The notes below the pieces were generated by a model, which did not search any database, was not told the DNA's origin, and saw only the letters and a program-made list of their open reading frames with translations. This document shows positions 31,284 to 37,056 of a stretch of DNA of 37,056 nt, piece after piece. A program made the translations under genes and the position numbers. Source of the DNA: CAZOVB01 sp964583095 (GTDB taxonomy: Bacteria; Planctomycetota; Phycisphaerae; SM23-33); NCBI GenBank assembly GCA_964583095.1, contig CAZOVB010000044.1:1-37056 (forward strand). Reading direction: 5' to 3'. The first letter of the stretch is position 1. Every line of letters starts with the position of its first letter.

Positions 31284-32967
31284 TCGCCGCGTCCTTCGCA
31301 CCGGAGGTGCTCTGTCCCGCCGCCAGAGGCAGCAGAAGTGTCATGGAACTACCCCGGCCAACGACGGACCGGGCTTCGAGTCGACCCGAGAAGTGCCCCA
31401 GTCTCTCGCGAATGCTGAACAGGCCGAAACGTCCAACCTGCTGATTCTCTCCGTTTTGGGCTTCGAGGTCAAACCCCCTGCCGTTGTCTTTTACCAGAAT
31501 CTTGAGCCATTCCCCCTCCCGCAAGGACTCGACCTGCGCCTGGTCGGCCTCGGAATGCTTGACAACGTTGACCAGCAGCTCGCGAACCATCTGGAAGATC
31601 ATGCCTCGCAGGCGGTCGCTGAGCGGTTTGGCCTTGCCGTCGTCGTGATAGGTGATCTCGATTTCATACCGCCCGGAGAATTCCTGGCAGAGCCATTCCA
31701 GGGCGGCGGTGAGACCCACCTCGTACAGCGAGGGAGGACAGAGCTCGAACGTAAGCGACCAGGTCTCCTTCATGAGACGCTCGATATCGGCGATCATCCG
31801 CTGGGCTCGCGCGTGCACCTCTTCCAGGTCGGAGGCCTGCTGGAGGAGCCCCGCCCGGACCTTCAGGGCAGCCAGGGTCTGACCGATGTGATCGTGCAGG
31901 GCCGCTGCGACGTCCTGGCGGTTGCGTTCCTCGACCAGGGCCAACTGCGAGGCCAGGGCGCGGAGCTTCTCCTCGTGTTCCTTCAGGGCCCGCTGGGCGC
32001 GCCGCCGGTCGGTGACATCGTGAATGATCGAGAAAAGCAGCTCCCTGCCTGCAATTTCCACCGGGTTGCTGTACACCTCGACGTCGCGTATTCGGCCATC
32101 CGCGAGGCGGTGGCGAAAGAAGAAGTGGTTCAGATCCAGTTCCCGGGCGCGACGCATTTCCTGGCGGACCTCCTCGGCAGAAAGCTGGTTGATCTGCTCG
32201 ATGCGAATCGCCTGGAGCTGCTGCTTCGTGTAGCCATAGTATTTGCAGGCGGCCTGGTTGGCATCGACAATCAGCCCGGTCTCCGGGTCGATGAGCAGCT
32301 TGACGGCGTTGCTGCCTTCAAAGAGGCTGCGGTAGGTCTGCTCGCTTTCCTGGAGGACCTGTTCGTAGCGCTTGCGGGCGGTGATGTCGGTCACCGCCCC
32401 GCCGAGCAGAACCGGCCCGGGCTTTCCCGTCTGGAGGACGGTCTTGCGATCCAGTACCCAACGGACCTGCCCGTCGGGCCGGACGATCCGGTACTCCTTG
32501 GAGAAATAGCCTTCGCCCGGAAGGTCTTCGAAGGCGTTGGGGACCCCCGGGCGGTCTTCCGGGTGGATCACCTCGCGCCACAGATCCGGCTGCTTGATGA
32601 AATCCTCCGCGGGCCGACCGTAGATCTTCTCCACAGCCTGGCTGACGTAATGAACCTTCCCTTCGCTGCTGGAGGTCCAGAAGACATCGTCGAGATAGCG
32701 GAGGAGTTCCTCGAAGCTCGACTCGCGCCGGGCCAGCCTCCGGTGTCTGCCAAGCAGGTACACCAGCAGCAGCGCCAGCAGAAGCGCCGCGGCCCCGAAT
32801 ACGAGAAAGCAGTAAAGCCCTCCCCCCAGCCACCAGTGCGACAGGAGGAAACTCTGGAGCCCCACCCCCCCCGCCGAGACCTGGCCGCGACGGGCCGACC
32901 TCCTGAGTGAAAGACGGGCCCGTTTGCGGGGCGATAACCGCCGGCCATGTGGAAACCTTTGGATCAT
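31255..32967 (-). CDS. Membrane-anchored PAS-PAS HisKA_3 histidine kinase, 570 aa
   Basis: A NarX/DesK-class kinase with a basic N-terminus and one clear membrane helix at about residues 50-72 (LYCFLVFGAAALLLALLLVY). PAS 1 is at about 85-200 (VFWTSSSEGKVHYVSQAVEK; IVRPDGQVRWVLDR), PAS 2 at about 211-322 (LIVDANQAACKYYGY; IIHDVTDRRRAQ). The phosphoacceptor is about His358 in VAAALHDHIGQTLAALK, followed by LCPPSLYEVGL, RELLVNVVKHSEA and the G1 box VKDNGRGFDL. The start is uncertain: ATGs at 32979, 32976 and 32967 are possible and none has a Shine-Dalgarno site. The last fits a leaderless transcript from the TATGAT just before it. It overlaps its regulator by 29 bp. Confidence 0.88.
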   Translation of the reverse strand: MIQRFPHGRRLSPRKRARLSLRRSARRGQVSAGGVGLQSFLLSHWWLGGGLYCFLVFGAAALLLALLLVYLLGRHRRLARRESSFEELLRYLDDVFWTSSSEGKVHYVSQAVEKIYGRPAEDFIKQPDLWREVIHPEDRPGVPNAFEDLPGEGYFSKEYRIVRPDGQVRWVLDRKTVLQTGKPGPVLLGGAVTDITARKRYEQVLQESEQTYRSLFEGSNAVKLLIDPETGLIVDANQAACKYYGYTKQQLQAIRIEQINQLSAEEVRQEMRRARELDLNHFFFRHRLADGRIRDVEVYSNPVEIAGRELLFSIIHDVTDRRRAQRALKEHEEKLRALASQLALVEERNRQDVAAALHDHIGQTLAALKVRAGLLQQASDLEEVHARAQRMIADIERLMKETWSLTFELCPPSLYEVGLTAALEWLCQEFSGRYEIEITYHDDGKAKPLSDRLRGMIFQMVRELLVNVVKHSEADQAQVESLREGEWLKILVKDNGRGFDLEAQNGENQQVGRFGLFSIRERLGHFSGRLEARSVVGRGSSMTLLLPLAAGQSTSGAKDAANVPDPDSTG

Positions 32968-32974
32968 GCGGGCC

Positions 32975-32984
32975 ATCATACCAC
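32975..32984 (-). promoter_or_regulatory. Extended -10 element just before the PAS kinase start
   Basis: On the minus strand TGGTATGAT (TG-n-TATGAT, 32983-32975) ends seven bases before the ATG at 32967. A transcript from it would start at about the ATG and be leaderless. No good -35 is seen, as is usual for extended -10 promoters. Confidence 0.4.
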
Positions 32985-33045
32985 AACCCCCCGCCCGGAA
33001 CACGGGGGACGAGTCGTTGCGGCCTGGGCGGCGGAGGTATACCCT

Positions 33046-34146
33046 CTATTCGCCCGATTCCAGTCGGGCCAGTGTCCTTCGGAAATCCTCGGGCCAGGGG
33101 GCCTCAAGCTGCATCCGCTCATTGCTGCGCGGATGATAAAACGCGATGGTGTGGGCGTGCAGCGCCTGGCGGGTGATCAGGGGCCCCTCGGCCACGTCGG
33201 TCCTGCCGGCCAGGAGGCTCTCGTAGAGAGGCCCGCCGCCGTACATTTTATCGCCGATGATCGGATGGCCCATCGCGGACATGTGGACGCGCAACTGGTG
33301 GGTCCTGCCGGTCTTGGGGTAGAGTTCCACCAGCGTGTAGGCCAGGCGTCCGACGCGGAGGCGTTTGAGTACCTTGTAGCCGGTGATGGCCTCCTTGGTG
33401 GTCCCCGGGAAGGGTCTGCCGGTCTTGCGGTGGACCGAGTATTTCTCGCGAATCTTGGGGTGCTTGCCGATGGGCGCGTCGATCACGTCGCCGTCGAGGC
33501 TGATATGCCCGTGGACGATCGCGCTGTAGGTCTTCTGCGTCTTGCGGTGCTCGAACTGCTTGCCCAGGCGCCACAGGGCCAGTTCGGTCTTGGCCACCAG
33601 GATGATCCCGGTCGTGTCGCGGTCGAGGCGGTGGACGATCCCGGGCCGAAAGATCTCACCGCTGACGGGCAGTTCCTGGATGTCGCGCCAGTTCTTCTGG
33701 AAATAGTAAGCCAGGGCGTTGACCAGCGTGCCGCTCCAGTTTCCGCGGGCGGGATGGATGATCAGATCCGCCTGTTTGTTGATGGCGATCAGGTCGTCGT
33801 CTTCGTAGACCACGTCGAGGGGGATCGGCTCGGGGGGGATTTCCGGGGGCGTCTTCTCGGGCAGGAGCATGTCGATCCTGTCGCCGGTCTGGAGGATGTA
33901 ACTGGGCTTGACCCGGCGGGAGTTGACGGTGACATTGCCCTCCTTGATGTACTTCTGAAGGGCGGTCCGGGAGACGTCCTTGCCCAGTCGGCCCGAAAGG
34001 TATTTGTCCAGGCGACGGTTGGGGCGGGCCTTGCGGATGCTGATCTGCACATGGCGCAGGCCGTCCTCGTCGGATTCGAGGTTCTCGTCGGCGTCCTCGA
34101 AATCCTCATCCTGCGAGGGTTGGAGATCCCAGTCGTCCTTGGTCAT
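33046..34146 (-). CDS. RluA-family rRNA/tRNA pseudouridine synthase, 366 aa
   Basis: Isomerises uridine to pseudouridine in structured RNA. After an acidic N-terminal extension (Asp/Glu-rich, about 40 residues) comes an S4 RNA-binding domain at about 43-101 (RRLDKYLSGRLGKDVSRTA; VTVNSRRVKPSYILQTGD). The catalytic domain has the RluA signature GIVHRLDRDTTGIILVAK with catalytic Asp175, and GRTHQLRVHMSAMGHPIIGD. The architecture matches RluD-like enzymes, but the exact target uridine is not certain. The ATG at 34146 is used; a GTG at 34173 is in frame. Neither has a strong ribosome-binding site. It is co-directional with the corrinoid gene upstream and the PAS kinase downstream. Confidence 0.92.
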   Translation of the reverse strand: MTKDDWDLQPSQDEDFEDADENLESDEDGLRHVQISIRKARPNRRLDKYLSGRLGKDVSRTALQKYIKEGNVTVNSRRVKPSYILQTGDRIDMLLPEKTPPEIPPEPIPLDVVYEDDDLIAINKQADLIIHPARGNWSGTLVNALAYYFQKNWRDIQELPVSGEIFRPGIVHRLDRDTTGIILVAKTELALWRLGKQFEHRKTQKTYSAIVHGHISLDGDVIDAPIGKHPKIREKYSVHRKTGRPFPGTTKEAITGYKVLKRLRVGRLAYTLVELYPKTGRTHQLRVHMSAMGHPIIGDKMYGGGPLYESLLAGRTDVAEGPLITRQALHAHTIAFYHPRSNERMQLEAPWPEDFRRTLARLESGE

Positions 34147-34226
34147 GGTCGCAGCAGCAAAAGAAGCGCCCACACCGTCCCGGAATGGAGCGGCGTGGGC
34201 GTGAGGGTGTTTCGTCGTCTCAGGGC

Positions 34227-34859
34227 TCAGGCTGCGTCGAGCAGGCCCTTGACGATATCCACGGCCGAGGCGGCGTCGGCGGCGTATCCGTCGGCACCGA
34301 TTTCATCGGCGAAGCTCTGGGTCACGGGGGCCCCGCCGACGATGCACTTGGCGCTGACGCCGGCATCCTTGGCGGCCTGGACCACGTGGCCCATCTGCTC
34401 CATGGTGGTGGTCAGCAGGGCGCTCATGGCGATGACCTGGGCGTCGTTCTGCTGGGCCAGTTCCACGAACTTCTCGGGGGTCACGTCGGTTCCGGCGTCG
34501 ATGACCTTCATGCCGGCGCCCTGGAGCATCATGCCCACGAGGTTCTTGCCGATATCGTGCAGGTCGCCCTTGACGGTGCCCAGCACGACGGTACCGGCCG
34601 GCTTGATCCCGCTGTCGACCAGCTTGGGTTCAAGGATTTCCATGCCGGACTTCATCGCACGGGCGGCGATGAGGACCTCGGGGACGTAGATCTCATTGGC
34701 CTTGAAGCGTTTGCCGACGACATCCATGCCGGCCACCAGACCGTCCGAGAGAATGTTCTCCGGCGCCATGCCCTCTTCCAGGGCCTGGTTGGTGATCTCG
34801 ACTACCTTGTTGCGGTCGCCGCGGATCAGGGCTTCTGAGAGTTCTTTCATATCTGCCAT
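34227..34859 (-). CDS. Corrinoid (cobalamin-binding) methyltransferase subunit, 210 aa
   Basis: A small methyl-carrier corrinoid protein of the MtbC/MttC/MtaC class. The helical cap domain covers residues 1-85 and the Rossmann B12-binding domain 88-210. The base-off/His-on signature D-x-H-x-x-G is at D99-H101-G104 (GTVKGDLHDIGKNLV), with SALLTTT (147-152) and GGAPVT (175-180). In known systems it is paired with a substrate-specific methyltransferase (MtbB, MttB, MtaB) and a corrinoid or folate transfer partner. None is encoded within 2 kb either side or elsewhere in the window, so it is an orphan here. AAGGAG lies upstream. No reactivating RamA-like gene is seen. A hairpin sits at 34902-34930 before it. 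Confidence 0.93.
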   Translation of the reverse strand: MADMKELSEALIRGDRNKVVEITNQALEEGMAPENILSDGLVAGMDVVGKRFKANEIYVPEVLIAARAMKSGMEILEPKLVDSGIKPAGTVVLGTVKGDLHDIGKNLVGMMLQGAGMKVIDAGTDVTPEKFVELAQQNDAQVIAMSALLTTTMEQMGHVVQAAKDAGVSAKCIVGGAPVTQSFADEIGADGYAADAASAVDIVKGLLDAA

Positions 34860-34901
34860 GCCTGCTTACTCCTTCGTTTCCTTTTCTCTGCCTTGGCGTT
34901 T

Positions 34902-34930
34902 CTCGACCCGGGGGTCCCGTCCCGGTCGAG
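34902..34930 (-). terminator. Hairpin between TPR and corrinoid genes
   Basis: CTCGACCCGGG (34902-34912) pairs with CCCGGTCGAG (34921-34930) with a single bulged base and an 8-nt loop. It begins 9 bp past the TPR stop. It lacks a T-run, so it is a weak terminator or a processing hairpin inside an operon. Confidence 0.4.
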
Positions 34931-34938
34931 AGCGAATA

Positions 34939-35919
34939 TTACGGGTTGCCGGTGCGGAATTGTTCAAGTTCTTTCCGGGCATCTTCCAGGGATTTGACCT
35001 GGGCGGACGTGAGCAGCCAGGTTTCCTCTTTGCGAACCAGATCCAGCACGAGGGACGTTTTCTGCTCCTCCTGGCTGATGGTATCGCTGATGGCCTTTGC
35101 CTGATCGCTCCCCACGTGGAGATCGAAGATCTCCGGGCGCTGGACCTCGATGGCCTTGCTGATCTTTTCGAGGTTCTCGGCGACGGTATTTTCCTCGGCC
35201 AGGAGCCCTTCCAGCCCTTGGGCCTCTCCCCGGCTCAGGGCGAAGAGGATACTGCCTGCACGGGCTCGGACCTTGCTTCGCAGGGGAACCACGGAGATCA
35301 GTCGGTTCTTCCGGGATTTGCCCAGGGATTGCTTCAGGTCGCGTTTCTTGCGGGCGGCCCAGTCATAGAGGAAGTATCCGGTATTCAACTGAGGCAGGTC
35401 CAGAATGGCCTGGCAGTGCTCCTGGGCCTTGGCGAATTCGCCGCGGTCTTCGTAGATCACGACCAGTCCGTAGTGGGCCTGGGCAGCCAGGAGGGGGTAA
35501 TCTTCCCCGCCCTGGGTCACTGCCTGGAAGTGGCCCATGGCCTTTTCCCGAAGCGTGCGGATCTCTTCGGGCCCGGAGCCCTGGGTGAGCTTGTCGAAGC
35601 CGGCCTTCATCGCCTCCCGGCCCAGCAGGAGCTTGCCCTGGTAGGCCTGGAAGTCGTCTCCCTCGGCCAGTTCGGCTTTTCGCTCTTCGTCGAGCCCCTG
35701 GAGGGACGCTCCCAGCAGCCAGGCTGAGAGCTGGTACGTCTGTTCCTGCTGGGACTGGCGATAGCTGTTGTAGAAATAGGTCCCGACCAGGATCACCAGG
35801 GCGATCGCCAGCAGGGCCATCGCCAGCTTCGTGCCGTGATTGCGGATCCAGGTAAGCCCCTTGGCCAGTTCGGTATCCAGGGTATTGTGTTGAAGTTCGT
35901 GTCTGCGTGATGATTTCAT
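34939..35919 (-). CDS. Single-pass membrane protein with TPR-like helices, 326 aa
   Basis: Resembles the YfgM/UPF0070-type ancillary membrane proteins by layout. A short cytosolic N-terminus (about 35 residues) is followed by one membrane helix (LAMALLAIALVILVGTYFYN), then a long helical domain with TPR-like repeats (for example AAQAHYGLVVIYEDRGEFAKAQEHCQ, residues split over about 165-195). The C-terminal third is Glu/Lys-rich and possibly coiled-coil. The start at 35919 is just 11 bases past the upstream stop, indicating coupling. No strong Shine-Dalgarno site is seen. A role in protein export or as a scaffold is plausible but unproven. Confidence 0.75.
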   Translation of the reverse strand: MKSSRRHELQHNTLDTELAKGLTWIRNHGTKLAMALLAIALVILVGTYFYNSYRQSQQEQTYQLSAWLLGASLQGLDEERKAELAEGDDFQAYQGKLLLGREAMKAGFDKLTQGSGPEEIRTLREKAMGHFQAVTQGGEDYPLLAAQAHYGLVVIYEDRGEFAKAQEHCQAILDLPQLNTGYFLYDWAARKKRDLKQSLGKSRKNRLISVVPLRSKVRARAGSILFALSRGEAQGLEGLLAEENTVAENLEKISKAIEVQRPEIFDLHVGSDQAKAISDTISQEEQKTSLVLDLVRKEETWLLTSAQVKSLEDARKELEQFRTGNP

Positions 35920-35930
35920 GGACAGCTCGA

Positions 35931-36413
35931 TCAGGGACTGGCGGGGATCGCCATGGGCCCGCGGGGACCCACCGCCACGTGAACTCGAATTTTGCTCCAA
36001 AGCCCCGCATCGTAGATCGACACCAGGGCTTCCTCGGTCAGGCCTGTCATTTTCTTCTCGAAACTCAGCGTGCTTCGTCCGTCGACGTACTGGCTGCTCA
36101 TCAGCGTCCAGCCTTTGCGCTGCATCTGACGCTTGTAGAACCGCACGGCGGCGAATTTATCGGCTCGGCCCTCGTAAAAGTGGTCAATCCACCTTACGCC
36201 GGCGGCGCTTCGGTTCCGGCTCGGATCGGCCAGTTCCAGCCCCACCGGCACGGGGATATCCAGAATAGGCGGATCCGTCCGAGCCACCAGGACCATTTCG
36301 GTGTTGCTTGAGGCTGAGGCGCTTGAAGAGTCGCCCGTCTCCACCTCAGTGCTGTCGCACCCGCCGGCCAAGGCTGCCGCGACCCCGACCAGAACAACGG
36401 TGATTCTGTTCAT
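35931..36413 (-). CDS. Small lipoprotein of unknown function, 160 aa
   Basis: Signal MNRITVVLVGVAAALAGGC has a lipobox (AGGC) with Cys at residue 19, followed by a Ser-rich linker (SSSASASSN). The mature domain (about residues 45-155) contains IPVPVGLELADPSRNR, FYKRQMQRKGWTLMSS and LSFEKK. This layout suggests a small alpha/beta domain, but no family is named with confidence. The start at 36413 has GGAGG five bases upstream. It is the first gene of the minus-strand series, behind a TTGACA promoter, and its stop lies 11 bases from the TPR gene start. Confidence 0.78.
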   Translation of the reverse strand: MNRITVVLVGVAAALAGGCDSTEVETGDSSSASASSNTEMVLVARTDPPILDIPVPVGLELADPSRNRSAAGVRWIDHFYEGRADKFAAVRFYKRQMQRKGWTLMSSQYVDGRSTLSFEKKMTGLTEEALVSIYDAGLWSKIRVHVAVGPRGPMAIPASP

Positions 36414-36444
36414 CTCGGCCTCCATGCCCGGTTGCAGGTCATTC

Positions 36445-36479
36445 GGATCGGGGCGCCAAGCCCCGTCCTACGCCGATCC
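36445..36479 (-). repeat. Nested inverted repeat in the lipoprotein leader
   Basis: CGGGGC-GCCAA-GCCCCG (36449-36465) is nested with an outer GGATCGG/CCGATCC pair (36445-36451 and 36473-36479), between the promoter and the start at 36413. It would form a stable leader hairpin. It has the look of a dispersed intergenic repeat, but no second copy occurs in this window. Confidence 0.45.
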
Positions 36480-36488
36480 AAGTCGTTT

Positions 36489-36517
36489 ACCATCGGCCAT
36501 GCCTGCGGGATTGTCAA
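36489..36517 (-). promoter_or_regulatory. Promoter for the lipoprotein-TPR series
   Basis: On the minus strand a perfect TTGACA (36517-36512), a 17-bp spacer and GATGGT (36494-36489), 75 bp before the start at 36413. The -35 is ideal and the -10 is weak. Confidence 0.5.
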
Positions 36518-36581
36518 GCGAATTTGACCCCTCTTGGTACTGGTGAGAAAGGAAAGCGCAAGTACTTCTTTGGAAGAACCC

Positions 36582-36610
36582 TTGTCACGAGGCCCGGTTC
36601 GTCCTAGAAT
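36582..36610 (+). promoter_or_regulatory. Promoter of the tRNA-Ser gene
   Basis: TTGTCA (36582-36587), a 17-bp spacer and TAGAAT (36605-36610). Initiation near 36617 would give a leader of about 53 nt before the mature tRNA 5' end at 36670. Five of six consensus bases in each hexamer and ideal spacing. Confidence 0.75.
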
Positions 36611-36669
36611 CCGCGATCTGCAACGAGCGAAAAGCCTTCAGTGGGCGCTGCCGAACTCGCCGTTGCCCC

Positions 36670-36755
36670 GGAGAGGTGCCGGAGTGGCCGATCGGGCCGG
36701 TTTCGAAAACCGGTGAACCTTCGCGGTTCCGTGGGTTCGAATCCCACCCTCTCCG
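36670..36755 (+). tRNA. tRNA-Ser (anticodon CGA)
   Basis: An 86-nt class II tRNA. The acceptor stem GGAGAGG (36670-36676) pairs with CCTCTCC (36748-36754), followed by discriminator G. The anticodon arm CCGGT-TTCGAAA-ACCGG gives anticodon CGA, reading UCG. A long variable arm follows (GAACCTTCGCGGTTC), as expected for tRNA-Ser. The T-arm is GTGGG-TTCGAAT-CCCAC. The 3' CCA is not encoded. Its 3' end is duplicated 255 bp downstream. Confidence 0.97.
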
Positions 36756-36801
36756 TTGGGCCGCCCCAGGGGGCCCAACAGAGCAGGTGAGCCAGGAACA
36801 G
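36738..36801 (+). repeat. 64-bp direct repeat, copy 1 (tRNA-Ser 3' end plus flank)
   Basis: Runs from the T-loop of the tRNA-Ser through its acceptor stem, a TTGGGCC/GGCCCAA hairpin and on to GAGCAGGTGAGCCAGGAACA. It is identical to 36993-37056 except for one base (G36771 versus C37026). The repeat unit period is 255 bp. Confidence 0.93.
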
Positions 36802-37056
36802 GTGATCAGGAGAGAAAACAGAAAAAGCTCCTGACCTGCTCTATGCTGAAGAATACACCACACCTGCGGTCTCCTGCTCTCCTGATCTCCTGCTCAAGCT
36901 ACGAATTTCACCCCCAGCGGGATGAGAACCCACCGGAATGCGAGCGAAGCGAGCAGACCGATCGTGGGTTCGACGCCGAAGGCGCCGCGAAGCGAATCCC
37001 ACCCTCTCCGTTGGGCCGCCCCAGGCGGCCCAACAGAGCAGGTGAGCCAGGAACAG
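36756..37056 (+). other. 301-bp structured region downstream of tRNA-Ser
   Basis: No protein gene. The sequence is full of self-complementary parts: AGAGCAGG (36780) with CCTGCTCT (36835), TCAGGAG (36806) with CTCCTGA (36828), and GATCAGGAGAG (36804) with CTCTCCTGATC (36877). A purine-rich loop of A/G lies at 36811-36826. Past 36930 come GCGA-rich repeats (GCGAGCGAAGCGAGC) and then a T-arm-like segment with an insertion, leading into copy 2 of the direct repeat, which runs off the window. It may be a non-coding RNA or a tRNA-derived repeat array. Confidence 0.6.
36993..37056 (+). repeat. 64-bp direct repeat, copy 2 (tRNA-like 3' end)
   Basis: 63 of 64 bases match copy 1. Here the T-arm is interrupted: GTGGGTT (36964-36970), then about 22 extra bases including GCCGAAGGC, then CGAATCCCAC and CCTCTCC. 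The rest of the tRNA body is absent, so this copy is a fragment, not a gene. The repeat may continue past the window edge. Confidence 0.92.

Noticed and set aside
30633..31301. GTG start at 31301 for the second minus-strand regulator
   Set aside because: The ATG at 31283 has AAGGA eight bases upstream and begins the receiver fold directly.
36738..37056. Genomic island bounded by attL/attR
   Set aside because: Within the window only 191 bp lie between the repeats and there is no integrase; kept as a repeat with the island idea only as an alternative.

Overview
The window (about 60% G+C by eye) looks like a chromosomal segment of a Planctomycetota bacterium, most likely of the Phycisphaerae type. 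This is an inference from gene content: a PEP-CTERM exported protein, a WPQWRGP-type PQQ-propeller protein, sugar-active enzymes, many lipoproteins, an orphan corrinoid protein, and several HisKA_3/NarL two-component pairs. No phage, transposase, CRISPR array or plasmid function is visible. All 33 protein genes appear intact.

Layout. 1-3.6 kb (+): a secreted clan-A glycoside hydrolase preceded by a 44-bp near-perfect palindrome, then a small PEP-CTERM protein closed by a strong terminator. 3.7-8.4 kb (-): PQQ-propeller protein, GH130 phosphorylase, a DUF4349 lipoprotein, a second lipoprotein and an inositol-monophosphatase-family enzyme. 8.7-17.7 kb (+): a compact seven-gene run (tandem PRC-barrel protein, flavin disulfide reductase, CHAD protein, six-hairpin glycosidase-like protein, GT4 glycosyltransferase, PAS histidine kinase, NarL-type regulator). 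18.0-20.4 kb (+): a lone HicB-like protein, an atypical sigma-70 factor with a strong terminator, and a DHH phosphoesterase. 20.4-23.3 kb (-): a CBS-containing site-2 protease and a Rieske/FAD reductase. 23.6-26.4 kb (+): a second tandem PRC-barrel protein, Hsp20 and a six-BON-domain exported protein. 26.6-36.4 kb (-): a long co-directional series read from 36.4 down: lipoprotein, TPR membrane protein, corrinoid protein, RluA, histidine kinase, regulator, LOV blue-light histidine kinase, regulator, two fasciclin proteins and folE. 36.58-37.06 kb (+): a tRNA-Ser(CGA) with a good promoter, followed by a 64-bp direct repeat of the tRNA 3' end.

How it may work together. Much of 8.7-33 kb reads like a stress, redox or light-response neighbourhood. 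Three kinase/regulator pairs (one kinase with a complete LOV photochemical motif set), an unusual sigma factor, and an envelope and proteostasis set (PRC-barrel, Hsp20, BON, fasciclin, CHAD) sit together. A 17-bp near-palindromic motif, ATRGGGGGTTYTCCCAT and close variants, occurs twice upstream of hicB-sigma and once upstream of PRC-Hsp20-BON, which suggests a shared regulator. The regulon idea is inference; the individual families and motifs are seen directly. The best candidates for something undescribed are the PRC-barrel-led operons with this motif, the tandem HK-RR-LOV kinase-RR module, and the tRNA-derived repeat at the right edge.
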